DNA from: Glossina fuscipes
Lineage: Eukaryota; Arthropoda; Insecta; Diptera; Glossinidae
Reading direction: 5' to 3'
Length of the DNA: 64,000 nucleotides
Assembly (NCBI RefSeq): GCF_014805625.2
Contig: NW_023998415.1
Coordinates: forward strand, 22,715,071 to 22,779,070
The position numbers were made by a program, and so were the translations under genes. Shown one piece after another: positions 42,454-52,505 of the stretch. The notes under the pieces are model-generated. The model was not told where the DNA came from and made no database searches. It saw only the letters and a list, made by a program, of their open reading frames with translations. Position 1 is the first letter of the stretch. Each line of letters starts with the position of its first letter.

Positions 42454-42702
42454 TTCTTTATATTTTTGACAACAAATACAAAACAGCAATGCTGATTACG
42501 AAATATGAAATTCGTAGCAGCACCTGAAATAATATCCAGGAATGCAAATAACTTATATACATAAGGAGAAATTCCACGAGAAACTTCAACATAAAAGTGC
42601 TTATTTTTTAATGCCATTCGAAATTATTGTGAAAAAAAAACATTTTTAGAATGATAAGTATATCGAAAAAGTGACAGTCCGCCCAAGTGGCGCTTATTGA
42701 CG

Positions 42703-42708
42703 AATAAA
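42703..42708 (+). terminator. Candidate AHCYL polyadenylation signal
   Basis: AATAAA lies 406 bp after the stop codon. Further AATAAA hexamers (for example near 42997) follow, so the site used is uncertain. Confidence 0.35.
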
Positions 42709-43539
42709 CGAACTCTATGTAGATTTATAATCATTTGACTAACAAATAATTAATGATAATGAAGATAAAATTAAGCAGAATTCAATTTGGAACTCTTTGC
42801 TGCGCTAATTGAATTTACTATTTTTTTTTAAATCTTACAAACAAAAACTGAAATAAGTAAAATATTCACCGATTCAGGTATTCGCCGCTCCATAGGGGCC
42901 CAACACAAAAATATGTAGCACGCAGTCAACAAACTTTTGTAATGTTTTTAAATTTGATGAAATCCAATGCTTTTTTTGCATTTATTTTTTCCAAACAATA
43001 AATTTATTTATTCCAAATTATTTATGGTTTCAAGGGTACTTTTTAAATACTTAAGAAAAATGCATGATAACGTACGATGAACGCTTATTTTCTTATTGGT
43101 CGGAATATTAGGAGACGCGAAAATGCCAAGCAATCGGCTGGCTTCATGCTTAAGCAGACAGGGTGGCCAACTCCGAATACTCTGCGCTTAAGCTTCGTGG
43201 GCAAAAGTATTATAGAAAGCGAACACGTTAAAGGACTAAAGATCATCAGAATATTGCTTTAGACTACGTGCGATTCTTTCCTTCTTCTTCTAATCCATTC
43301 TTTTGAATTCCTAGTTTTAACTTTTTTTTTTTCTGTGTTTTTACCTAATACAACCTAATATTCCCCCGGGCAGAAAATAATGGATTTTTTTATTATTTTT
43401 AGTAAAAGCTATAATGCAAATAGTATGGAATACTTTAACTTTAACAATTAACTGATGGAATTTAATGTATAACAACAAAATATTTTGGTGTTCAATACAA
43501 ACGTATTTAAGTATCCGCTGCAGTGTGCTTTACATAAGC

Positions 43540-43540
<1 letters not shown>

Positions 43541-43572
<32 letters not shown>

Positions 43573-43576
43573 TGAT
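43541..43576. repeat. (AAT)n microsatellite
   Basis: About ten AAT units followed by GATGATGA. A minus-strand ORF with a poly-Ile run translates this tract. Confidence 0.95.
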
Positions 43577-43717
43577 GAAGCACCGAATGGAACCGAAATG
43601 ATAGCGGGGAGAAAAGTTGTAATGAAGAACGAATACGAACAATAAATATAAAAAACTTTACTATTAATGTTTAAAAACACAGCAACAACAACAATAATAA
43701 AGTTATCATTTTATAAA

Positions 43718-43908
43718 TTAGCAAAATCTTGACGTTATCCTTATTGCGGTGAGATGCGTTGAACCAAAGTTCTTATGCAAGTGTTGCAAAAAGTCGGCGG
43801 CACACATACGAGTAGGTTCAATTTCGAAACTAAAGCAATGTCCACTTCGTCGAGGTGATATGGGGAACGGGAGAGCTGGTAATCGCTGCTCGTTAACACT
43901 CTCGCTCT
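43718..43908 (-). CDS. Candidate terminal exon of an unidentified gene
   Basis: A 191-bp minus-strand block is clearly less AT-rich than its surroundings. It follows an acceptor-like GTTTTATTTAG and ends at a TAA at 43718-43720, beyond which the DNA is AT-rich. From the acceptor it reads ..SESVNEQRLPALPFPISP, then RRSGHCFSFEIEPTRMCAAD, FLQHLHKNFGSTHLTAIRIT, SRFC, with balanced composition. I do not recognise the family. No upstream exon was found between it and the SWIB gene, so the rest may lie further away, the SWIB gene may sit in its intron, or this may be a relic. The ATG at 43972 that opens the ORF lies upstream in AT-rich intron-like sequence and is unlikely to be the start. Confidence 0.35.
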
Positions 43909-44654
43909 CTAAATAAAACACGATTGTTTTTTTAAAGAGAATCTTATTTTTAATTTGAATCAATCTTTTCATGTATAGTAAGTATTCATTTTATTTCCAT
44001 CCGCAGAGCTTAATTGAAATTCAAAATTACATGTATTTAAGTTACTTTAGAACGTTCTTCCATCTTTTAATTCAGTTTATTAGCTTTGTTTGGAAAATTA
44101 AAACCAGTGCTTATAATCATAAAATATCATTTAATGCATCATATATAATTGCTTTTATTGTTGGTTTGAAAACAACAACAAGTAGTCTGAAGACTAAGAT
44201 TTTTAAGTGTCTCCTTTGCCTGCTTAATTCCTTAATTTACTTAAGATTATTAAAAAAAGTAGTTATCTGATTACAAACCGTTTCAAAAATATTTGCCTTT
44301 TGGTGTTATAAAAAATCTAAAAGATGGAGTCGTTTGAACATAAAAATGCTGGAAATTCTTCCAAGTTACAGTTACCATCGTAAAATGCATTAATGCGCGC
44401 AAGAGCATTAAAAATTGCAACTTGAATACAATTTTTAAGGAATTTTTTTGATTTTTATAAAATACCGATTTAAATTTTTTTTTTGTCTTTGTTTTTCTAA
44501 ACGAAAATATTAAAGAAACTGAAAGCATGTGACAAAAATTTGAATAGTAAAAAAAAAAAAAATTAATTTGCAAGAGATTAAAAACTACTGAAATTGCCAA
44601 ATATTGACATCGGCAATGGCTGTTACTTTTATATTCCCCTTAACGGCGCGTCAG
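43909..44654. other. No supported gene
   Basis: AT-rich spacer between the orphan exon and the SWIB gene. The minus ORF at 44283-44600 is F/K-rich and has no domain. TAGTAAGT at 43976 and TTCCATCCGCAG at about 44008 on the plus strand resemble splice signals but are only about 30 bp apart. Confidence 0.45.
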
Positions 44655-44660
44655 TTTATT
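44655..44660 (-). terminator. AATAAA overlapping the SWIB gene stop codon
   Basis: On the minus strand the end of the CDS reads GAATAAAC, so the TAA stop is embedded in an AATAAA hexamer. No other AATAAA is seen in the next roughly 340 bp downstream on that strand; an AATATA variant lies about 30 bp on. Confidence 0.4.
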
Positions 44661-45375
44661 CCAGGAAATGTGGTTTAAGGTGTTTCAACATACCAAAGGT
44701 GCGGAAGCGTTTTACCTTCATTACCTTCATTAGTTCGTCATCGCATATGGCAAATTGCTTGTTCTTAGGATCGTACAAATTGCGCTCCTTAATAATGGCC
44801 CACACTTTTTTAACTACCTCATGGCGTGGCAGGGCATCGGCACCCATTAGAGCCGATAATTCCGGTGAAAGATTATAGGATCTGGTAAAGCCAGTCGATT
44901 TGCGACCAGACGAACCCTCCTTATTAGCGCTGCTTTTCTTCTTTTTGGCGGTTGCCTTTTTTTTGGGTACTTCATAATCTGAATCAGAGCCGCCATCTGA
45001 TTCGGTGCCAGAGTCCGAAGCGTTTAGTGATTTGCGCTTCTTCTTTGCAGGAGCCTTGCGCTGTGTCGGCTGAGCACGTTTCTTAGTATTCTTTTTCTCA
45101 TCTTCACTGCTGGCATCATCGTCATCCTCCTCTTCATCCGAACCGCTGGCATCATCGTCATCATCTTTGTCGTTTCCGGAACCTTCGTCGTCTTGCTGTG
45201 AATTAATGAAATCCATCACAATCTTGTCAAATTCCTTTTTACGACTCAATAGCGAACATTCCAATTTTTTCTCAACTTGTTCGCGAACCTTTTTGGCCGA
45301 TATTACCGATAAATCGGCTGTTTTCAATATTGCATGAATTTCATTTTTTAATTCTTCAATGGAAATGTCGGCCAT
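44656..45375 (-). CDS. SWIB/MDM2-domain protein with N-terminal DEK_C domain (UAF30/spp27-like)
   Basis: Intact single-exon CDS of 239 aa. Residues 1-60 form a DEK_C-type helical domain (ISIEELKNEIHAILKTADL, VREQVEKKL, KKEFDKIVMDFI). Residues 61-95 are an acidic Asp/Glu/Ser run. Residues 96-160 are Lys-rich with Ser/Asp patches, probably nuclear localisation signals. Residues 161-239 are a SWIB domain (TRSYNLSPELSALMG, RHEVVKKVWAIIKERNLYDP, KQFAICDDELMKVMK, FGMLKHLKPHFLE). The order DEK_C - acidic/basic linker - SWIB is that of yeast UAF30 and S. pombe spp27, factors in RNA polymerase I or II transcription, and of a fly protein I recall as CG1240. A nuclear chromatin or transcription role is inferred. 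The start ATG has CAAAATGG context, and a TATA-like TATTTTATATAG lies about 25-40 bp upstream. Confidence 0.9.
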   Translation of the reverse strand: MADISIEELKNEIHAILKTADLSVISAKKVREQVEKKLECSLLSRKKEFDKIVMDFINSQQDDEGSGNDKDDDDDASGSDEEEDDDDASSEDEKKNTKKRAQPTQRKAPAKKKRKSLNASDSGTESDGGSDSDYEVPKKKATAKKKKSSANKEGSSGRKSTGFTRSYNLSPELSALMGADALPRHEVVKKVWAIIKERNLYDPKNKQFAICDDELMKVMKVKRFRTFGMLKHLKPHFLE

Positions 45376-45960
45376 TTTGTTGCAAATCGCGCTGCACTAT
45401 ATAAAATATTTTATAATTTTTTTTTTTAGTCGTTTTTACGCAATCTAGAAATTATTTTTAATATTTTAGATTTCCTTCGACTTTATTTGATAATTTCTTA
45501 AGCAACAGTACTTGTAATGCCAGAGACAAATTTATGACGGAAAAAAAATTTTAGCGTCTTTTTCCCAACTCACATTACCAATTCAGTGTTGGTTTATATA
45601 TGTATGCTGCAGCAATGCTTAATTGAGTGTAAAAAGCCGGCAAACAATTCACGTCATATAACTGCAAGGTATTGTATGTATTCATAAAATATAGACTAAA
45701 TTGGGGTACTTATCAATGCAACTCTGCAATTTAAAAACGGCAATATAAAATATGCAAACATATCGCATATGTACGTTTTACAAAATGGTTCGTGATAAGA
45801 TGGAAATAACAATGCATACTTTGCAAAATTTCCTAATACTTGATTTGGCTTAAAAGAAATTAATTTTTTATACTTTACCCTTCGATTTTAAAATATATGA
45901 TATAATCTTTCTGATTAAAGCGTTTTCACGCTCATTTAAATTTTTAGGCGAAAACAGTAG
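45376..45960. promoter_or_regulatory. Presumed divergent promoter region
   Basis: It lies between the 5' end of the SWIB gene (minus) and the candidate plus-strand first exon. On the minus strand a TATA-like TATTTTATATAG sits just upstream of the SWIB start. Near 45962 the plus strand has TTGGCAACACTTTG, similar to the GG-CACACT core motif of fly promoters. Transcription start sites cannot be read from sequence. Confidence 0.35.
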
Positions 45961-46453
45961 TTGGCAACACTTTGACCGAATGAAAGCACAAAATAAAATG
46001 TCAACAAACTATGAAAAATCTACGAAAGAGCAACCATAGTATGATAAATAGGATAAAAATAATTTTTGCGACGTCTGTGAACAAAATTGTAAAAATAATT
46101 GATAATTTATATTATAGTGCGATAGAAGTTTATAAAAATTACAATTATTCGGGATTAAATTGTGCATCCCGTGCGGTGTCGTTAAAATTAAATGAAACGA
46201 GTGCTTAATATAACGTGAAACAAAATTTGGAAATCGGTGCAATTGGGATGAATGCACATACACACATACGTTTAGTTAGCAATTGCAACAATTGTAACTA
46301 AAATTAAGCTGACCGACGGTGATCAGCAAAAAGAAAATTAAAAACGGACTTTTTAAGATAAAAAATTGTGAATTAAAAAAAAACAAGAGTTCCTAAATCG
46401 CCGGCATAGAGCTGCGCTGTCGAAGCAGAACATCTTATTGTCCGTCGATCTAG
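45961..46453 (+). other. Candidate non-coding first exon (5' UTR) of a plus-strand gene
   Basis: The stretch ends GATCTAG|GTAAGG with a second donor five bases on (AAG|GTAAGT at 46459). It has no long ORF. Its last 70 bp are GC-richer than flanking DNA, as expected of a 5' UTR exon. The left limit is a guess based on the promoter-like motif at 45962. If real, the gene would read rightwards with a long first intron. The next exon was not identified. Confidence 0.35.
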
Positions 46454-49222
46454 GTAAGGTAAGTTATATTGTCGTGTTGTTTATGTAGTAGAAGCAAATG
46501 TTTGATTTTTGGATATTTTTAATTTCACTGTGTATTCGAATTCATGTCAGTGAAGAGAATATACCTGGGCTGGGCTTCGTCGCTTGCTTAATTCATTGTT
46601 GTCTTTCATTTTAGTTTCGCTTGCTACTATTTTCTTTGTTTACAATTTGTACAACATGTTAGCTTTAAAAGTTATTTTTCTAATTATCTTATAACACTTA
46701 GAACGTCTTGTATTTTTGCTTTTTTTCTACCCATGCATCGAATAAATCGAAATATTAGTTCATTTAACGGTATATTTTATGTTTATTACTAAAATATGTA
46801 AGTACAAGAGGTTGTAAATAAAAATATCGTAAGCGAATCTACTCGATTCGTTTTGCTTATTAATTAGGCATTAAATATTTATATTGACTTCTTGATTACG
46901 ATATATATTGGACAATTGTCAGAAAATTTTATAATTTTGTCCGTTTAGACGAGAAGCTTCGGAACTGAAGCTTTCACTGCGATTCATACTTTATTTAGCA
47001 TTAAACAATGCAAAGCTTCGACTAACACATACTTCTACTCATTCCAGTCTGCATACTTCTGCATACTCCAATCTCTTGATGCGTCATCTATGTTTTAATT
47101 ACGGAACTTGCTCTATTCTTCATATCGGGTTAAGTACTTGGCTAGCAAAGCTTAATATGCAATATAAGTGCAAATTCTATAGAAATTAAGAAAGCACAAA
47201 TTGATATGAAGTCTGCGATAAATCCATCATAATGCTTATATGATGTGAAAGAAAATGAAAACTTTTGACTAGTGATATATAGATATTGGAAAGGTAGTTG
47301 GGTCACAATTTATTTAAGCTCGCTTTCCGAATTACAAATATCCAAGTGAAAGCTTCTAATGGCAATACGTAGCATAATGAAATTCTTTTTATTTATATTT
47401 ATTAAAATATTTCTTATATGTTTAATGCTTTAAAAAACAAATTCAACTGGCTATTCACTTAAACAATCATTGGTTTTCCCTAGTATGCAAATCAGAAGTC
47501 GATGTCGTGTTTCTGTTTGCTTAACCTGCCAAAATAGGTAAAGAAAATTGCGGATATCGTATGGGGGAGAAGCGGTCGCGCAATGCTTCACAAATTCCCA
47601 AGAATTCCAACTTGTGAAATCTGACAGCCAAACAGGGAGTATATTCAAATTGGTATTAATATGCCTACGCCCTCATTACCTTGTGTAGATTGTATGTAAT
47701 CACAAGACACATTTTGTGGTGACATGTTCTTCTAGCGTATTTACCTTGGATGGCGTGTAAGTACTTCAAAGGAATTGAAAAGTACGCGCTTATGTAATAA
47801 AATGTTATCCTTTAAATAGATGGATGTTATAAGATTAGGGCGGGATTTGCCAGCTGTGAGCCTACCTACAGGTTAATAGCGGTTAGTGAAGCTCTTTTGA
47901 TCACAAGTTATGCAAGTCTGGTTAATAGCGGTTAGAAGAGTCTATTGGTGTGGTTAGTACCATGTAGTCAATGGTTTTATATCTCGTAAAATGTTATAGT
48001 GAACTGGATCTTACTTCTGACAACTAAAGAAATAGTGATAGTAAAAATTATCGGACCTTCACTGTTTCGGATGATAGTCTTCGTCAGCTACCTAAGTAGC
48101 TCTTTAAAATTTTATCATTTTTTCGACAAAGTCAACTTTATCTCAGTAAGGAGCTTTGTATAAAGTAAATGCAATTTTTTCATGTCAATAGTTGGTACAA
48201 AAAAGGATTTTCTTTATAGAGGAGCGCGTACAAAACTGGGGGAAATGGACAGATGATAAAAACGTCAATAATATTAATGACATCATCATAGCACCATAAA
48301 GCAAGGAATATAAAATCTCTCGAAAAATGGCAATCAACTACTTTGTAACATTATTAATAGATTGCAAATTTTTCATTGTTTAAGTATATTGATTGCGATA
48401 AATTTCGAATTGGCTCGTGAAGAATTCTCAGTTAGATATGCTAGTATGCTCTAGGCCAGCCAGATGTAGAATCGACGGTAGCTTTGCAAATTGCAATACT
48501 TTCACATGCGATTGCGGCCTTCCTTTTCAGTTTTCCTCAGAATGTATGTGGGAACATACACTTAAAATTAGTCCTTCCTAGTTAGGAATCTGTTTGCTAT
48601 TTCACGTTTCAGGCAAACGTCGAACGAAGACTTCACAGCTTGGCGTTGTGTTTAGCTATCTCTTAGCGCTTTGGAAGTAAGAACATTTCACTGTTAAGTG
48701 AGTTGAGCAAGTAAGTCTCGCGATGAGAAGAATTTTGCTTGAGTGCATTTATCCCGACATAAGTAACTGAACCGTACATATATTTTTTTTCTATTATGGT
48801 TCGTTATCGAGAAGAAAGCAACGAATGACTAAATTGTTTGTTTGTTGTCTCTATGAACACTCTCATATGGCAAATCCAGCAGTTATTCTCACTTATTACA
48901 TTTTATATAGTAACTAAAGTAAAATCGAAGTTTTGTACCGATATCCCAAGAGTATATTTACCAACTCACAATAACTGCAAGCGAAAGTCCACTTAATTTT
49001 CAAATGGTATTACGTACTACATTAACAAATCGCACAAAGAAATCCCCATATTTACCTTTTCTTCTTCTTCTTATTATAACAAAGAGAAATATTCGAAAAA
49101 GGGGCGAAATCCAAACTTGTACTATTTTTAATCCAGGCTTTGTCTGGTTTGTTGAAAAAGTGTTTGTGGGGGAAATCCCTAAAACTCAATTTCTTTTGCA
49201 AGACAACGAACTAGTGTCGCAG
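46454..49222. other. No supported gene; intron-like DNA
   Basis: AT-rich. A GGTTAATAGCGGTTAG 16-mer occurs twice 49 bp apart (47871-47886, 47920-47935). ORFs at 47451-47648 and 49004-49225 have no recognisable domain, although the end of the latter adjoins the Tc1 relic. Confidence 0.45.
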
Positions 49223-50070
49223 TAAGAAAATTATTAATTCAACAGCGTCTAAAGAGAAAATCGCTTCGAGAAATTTCCGAGTTAGCAAATCGGATCCACT
49301 CAACTATCCGCTATATATGTAGTAAAGCGATACAAAGACGGAAAGACGATTGAAAATAAGTCAAAAGTAGCCGGCAATGCAATGTTCTCGATGGCAAGCT
49401 CAAGAGGATGCACGAAAGAGGGTTTAGGAAAAAAACAATAAGACATAGGTTAAACTAGAGTGTTTTCAACGACACCACTTATCAATAAAAGATACAATCA
49501 CTGCAGATGCCGCTGTGATTCGCCAAGGAACACCAAGCAAAAGACTTGTCATGACGAAAGCAAGCCCACTGAAAAGATCAAATGATGCGCTCCTTGCCAT
49601 AAATATGGAGCCAACAGTAAAGCCCGGCAGTGCATCGGCTATAGTGTAAGGTTCATTTTCTACCTCTGGGCCGGGTGTACTGCATTTTGTTGAGGGCATT
49701 ACGGGTCAGAACATGTGCTGTAATGTTTTGAAAGAAAGTGTGTCGCTTTGCAAGGAAAAGCTTTTTCTTGGTCACTTTAACCATAAGGCTTACAATGTGC
49801 GATCGCGATTGTATGTAATTGTCCGCATGTCATGGATACGTCAGGCCAGAGTCGAGACATAAATCCTATGGGGATATTCTGAAAATTCCTATTTTCACGT
49901 AATAAGAAAGATCAACACATTACTTTAGGTGCACGAGTACCGCAAAGCCATTACAAGTTACGCAACGTCTCGGCAAAAATGTGGAAAGACGTCGCACGAT
50001 TTTCGCAGTGCGTGTAAGCCGTTGGGGTCGGAGAGTCATTGCATTATGTTGTACTGGTTCCATCAATACG
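49223..50070 (+). pseudogene. Tc1-like transposase relic
   Basis: Plus strand, several frames: QRLKRKSLREISELANRIHS, then TIRYI..VVKRYKDGKTIENK (49240-49365). This is the paired-like HTH region (SLREIA..VNRSHSTI.YIV.RYK.T..VENK). Next is NMEPTVKPGSASAIV with GSFSTSGPGVLHFVEGITG and NVLKESV (about 49606-49735), the QPTVKHGGGSVMVWGCFS..GVG.L.FIEG block around the second catalytic Asp. ARSRDINPM (about 49850) is a trace of the SPDLNPIE block with its third acidic residue. The C-terminal MWKTSHDF..RSACKPLGS (about 49980-50035) matches the usual tail. Multiple frameshifts make it inactive. TIRs were not located. Confidence 0.8.
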
Positions 50071-51892
50071 TACCGCAACCTAAACGGTTTGGTTTGCATG
50101 CCTTGCCATGCATGCCTAGACCTCCCGGTTAAGGATTCTTATGAATCTCGCTATCTTCTTTGCTTCGGAACACTTTCCTGTCTCCTCGTTTTCTATGAAA
50201 AATGGGATGGGAAGTTTTTATCGTCCCTTCGGTATCCGAGATATCTATTTCTTTCAGATAGTGTCAGAAGTGTGTGATCTGTCATTAGCTTTTAAAGTCT
50301 GGTGAAACGGTTAATAGCAGACGCTACTCATACCCATAGAAAAAGCAGCATATTTTCGCACGTCATCCGTCCAGCATAACCAGTTCGCGATACCTTGGAC
50401 GCACTCCTACTGGCAAATGTTAGTCTATGCGGCGTCTATGCGTCCAACTTGACTCCCTTTGAACGTTGGTATTATGAGAAATTCTTATGAATTCGTCAAT
50501 AGCGGCAACATCTACGTATGTATTATCCTACCGCCATATTAAGCGAGTTCTTATATACATTATAGCTTCAATAACCGCAGATTTGCAGATAAAATCTTGT
50601 CATATTTTATTGGCTTACTTAAATGAAGACATGGTAAATGTCATCAAGGATGCATAGAGCGAACCAAAATTTGTTTTTAAACAAATCAAGAAAAGACAAA
50701 AAAGTTGAAAATAAAACTATATTTGGTTTGGGTCGCATCGTTCGATATCCACCACATCACCACTTGTTGGTTTTCTTTGCTTTTTAAAAATCATATTTCG
50801 GAACTGAGAAATGTATATCGTCTTCAATGAATGAAAATAAATGAATAGGAGTAACAATGAAGAGATGTGGAAGAGAAGGCATTTTATTTCATAATTGCAC
50901 CGTAACAAGTACAAGAGCATCGTTGCTCAGGCATAATTATGACGCCTTGTATGTCGAATTTGTTATCGTATAATACACCTCCACACCCCTTTACAGTTAC
51001 AAATCTGAAATGGTAAGCAATTAACGCATTGCGGGCAATAACGTAATGAACATAAGGAGAGAAAGAGTATTGACGGGTAAGCGAGAAGACTTGGAGATCA
51101 TTATAAATTAACATGAAACCATTGGCCTTTGTCAACTGCAAGCGAACTTTTAAAGTGATTCAGGTAGTTTTGAGGTGAAGCTCGAGGATTTCGCGCAAAT
51201 GAGTTACGGAAATGGTTAAAGTAAATTCGCTCACGTTCACGTTGACTAAGAATATAGACGTTATATGGTTAACAATCATTGGCCGAACTTAATATGCCAC
51301 ACACGGCGGATAACAAATTGGTAAACAAACGAGAAGAACAAATATAAACAACACCCACTTGTGACACTATTTCACTTTCAATATTTAGAAAATTGAGATA
51401 CTCGTAGTGGCAATTAATTTTTGTAATTATCTCAAGTAAAATAAAATTGAATTTAAACATCTAACAAAGTTATGTAATCGTCTTGGAACGAAACTTTTAA
51501 TAGTCACCACCTATGTTATTATTCTTAAAAAAAAAAAAAAAAATTACTCTCAACCTCAATGATAATGAACATGAACGACATGATTAATGAAATAATAAGC
51601 AAAAATTTAAATTATGTTATGTTATTTGCCCGACCCGCTGTATTTCTACGTGTCAGACAAATGGCAGTAGCGTAGATCAGTTGAGGCAACTTTTTGCGCC
51701 ATCATTTTTTTGGATCCATAATAAATGTTCGACGGTATAGAGCCATTAAATGTAAGTGATTGAAAGAAGTTTCGTCTTGTAGGCGTGCCGTGCCGTGCAG
51801 TGCCGTGCCGTATTCCTAAAAGCATATCTTAGACACTTTTATTAAAAACTAAAAGTTATACTTTCTCTTCCTGTAAGGGCTTGCTATTCATG
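50071..51892. other. No supported gene
   Basis: Contains an A-tract (51528-51543) and short GTGCC-GTGCC pentamer repeats at 51785-51811. The 85-codon minus ORF at 50884-51141 has no recognised motif. Confidence 0.45.
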
Positions 51893-52325
51893 ACAACCTC
51901 CATATTTGTTGGTGCGTAAAAGGCAGACTTATTGGATCCAAGCTCCCTGCTGTTCATTTTGGTGCTGAATTGCTACTATGGGTTAATTTTCATCATAAAA
52001 TATTAAAAATTAAACGTTTTTTTTAAACGCTTGGCTAACTAATCATGCGAAATATTATACAGAGTGGGGCCAAGAAATAAATCCCTGTCGTTCACTTAAT
52101 TTTCATGTCAAGTTACTATTATGAATAAATTTTTATCATAAAGCATTAGCGACTAGGCCTTTCTGGCACATAAAGGTTTACATTTCTTGAGAATCTTTAT
52201 ATGCGGTGATGTAAAAAAATGGGACCTTCTTGGTCCAAATCCGGTATGGTTGACCTTTTTGTCCGTTTTGCTATTAGGAATCAATTTTCCCCATGAAATA
52301 TTAAAAAGTATACGTTTCAATACCC
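51893..52325 (+). repeat. Three diverged tandem copies of a ~140-bp unit
   Basis: Units near 51893-52030, 52060-52180 and 52187-52325 each carry a GG-CC-A segment, then a TTGCTA(C/T)TA(T/G) motif, then (A)ATTTT..CAT.A(A)ATATTAAAAA. Units 1 and 3 end in almost the same string (AAATATTAAAAA then ACG). Divergence is high, so the array is old. Confidence 0.55.
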
Positions 52326-52505
52326 TACACCACTTGTGTTGCAGGGTACATGAAGTTTGTACGGCGACATGTAACTCCCAGAAGCACTTAAGACAGATCC
52401 AACTCTTATTATACTCATCGATTCAGAAAATGATTCTAAATGTATCTGTACACTTGGTCGTCTGACGTCCGCCCATGCGTTTTGATGAAACTCGGTACAC
52501 CTACG
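52318..52505 (+). repeat. Dispersed repeat fragment with TACCCT/AGGGTA hairpin
   Basis: TACCCT...AGGGTA (52321-52348) forms an imperfect hairpin around a CACTTGTGTTG core. It is followed by ACGTCCGCCCATGCG and gatgaaactcggtacacct, the block also present at 4857-4875. The arrangement resembles an abundant fly interspersed repeat. Less clear pieces are found at 57690-57830 (GTCCGTGTAATGTCTG) and, inverted, near 53560 and 54190. Confidence 0.5.

Larger units (their letters stand above)
42298..43717. other. AHCYL 3' UTR and intergenic DNA
   Basis: Holds TA tracts (42377-42420), a 26-base T tract (42427-42452) and an (AAT)n tract at 43541-43576. No further coding exon is seen. The 61-codon plus ORF at 43077-43262 has no recognisable motif. 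Confidence 0.5.

Noticed and set aside
44594..44878. Plus ORF of 94 codons
   Set aside because: Antisense shadow of the SWIB domain coding region.
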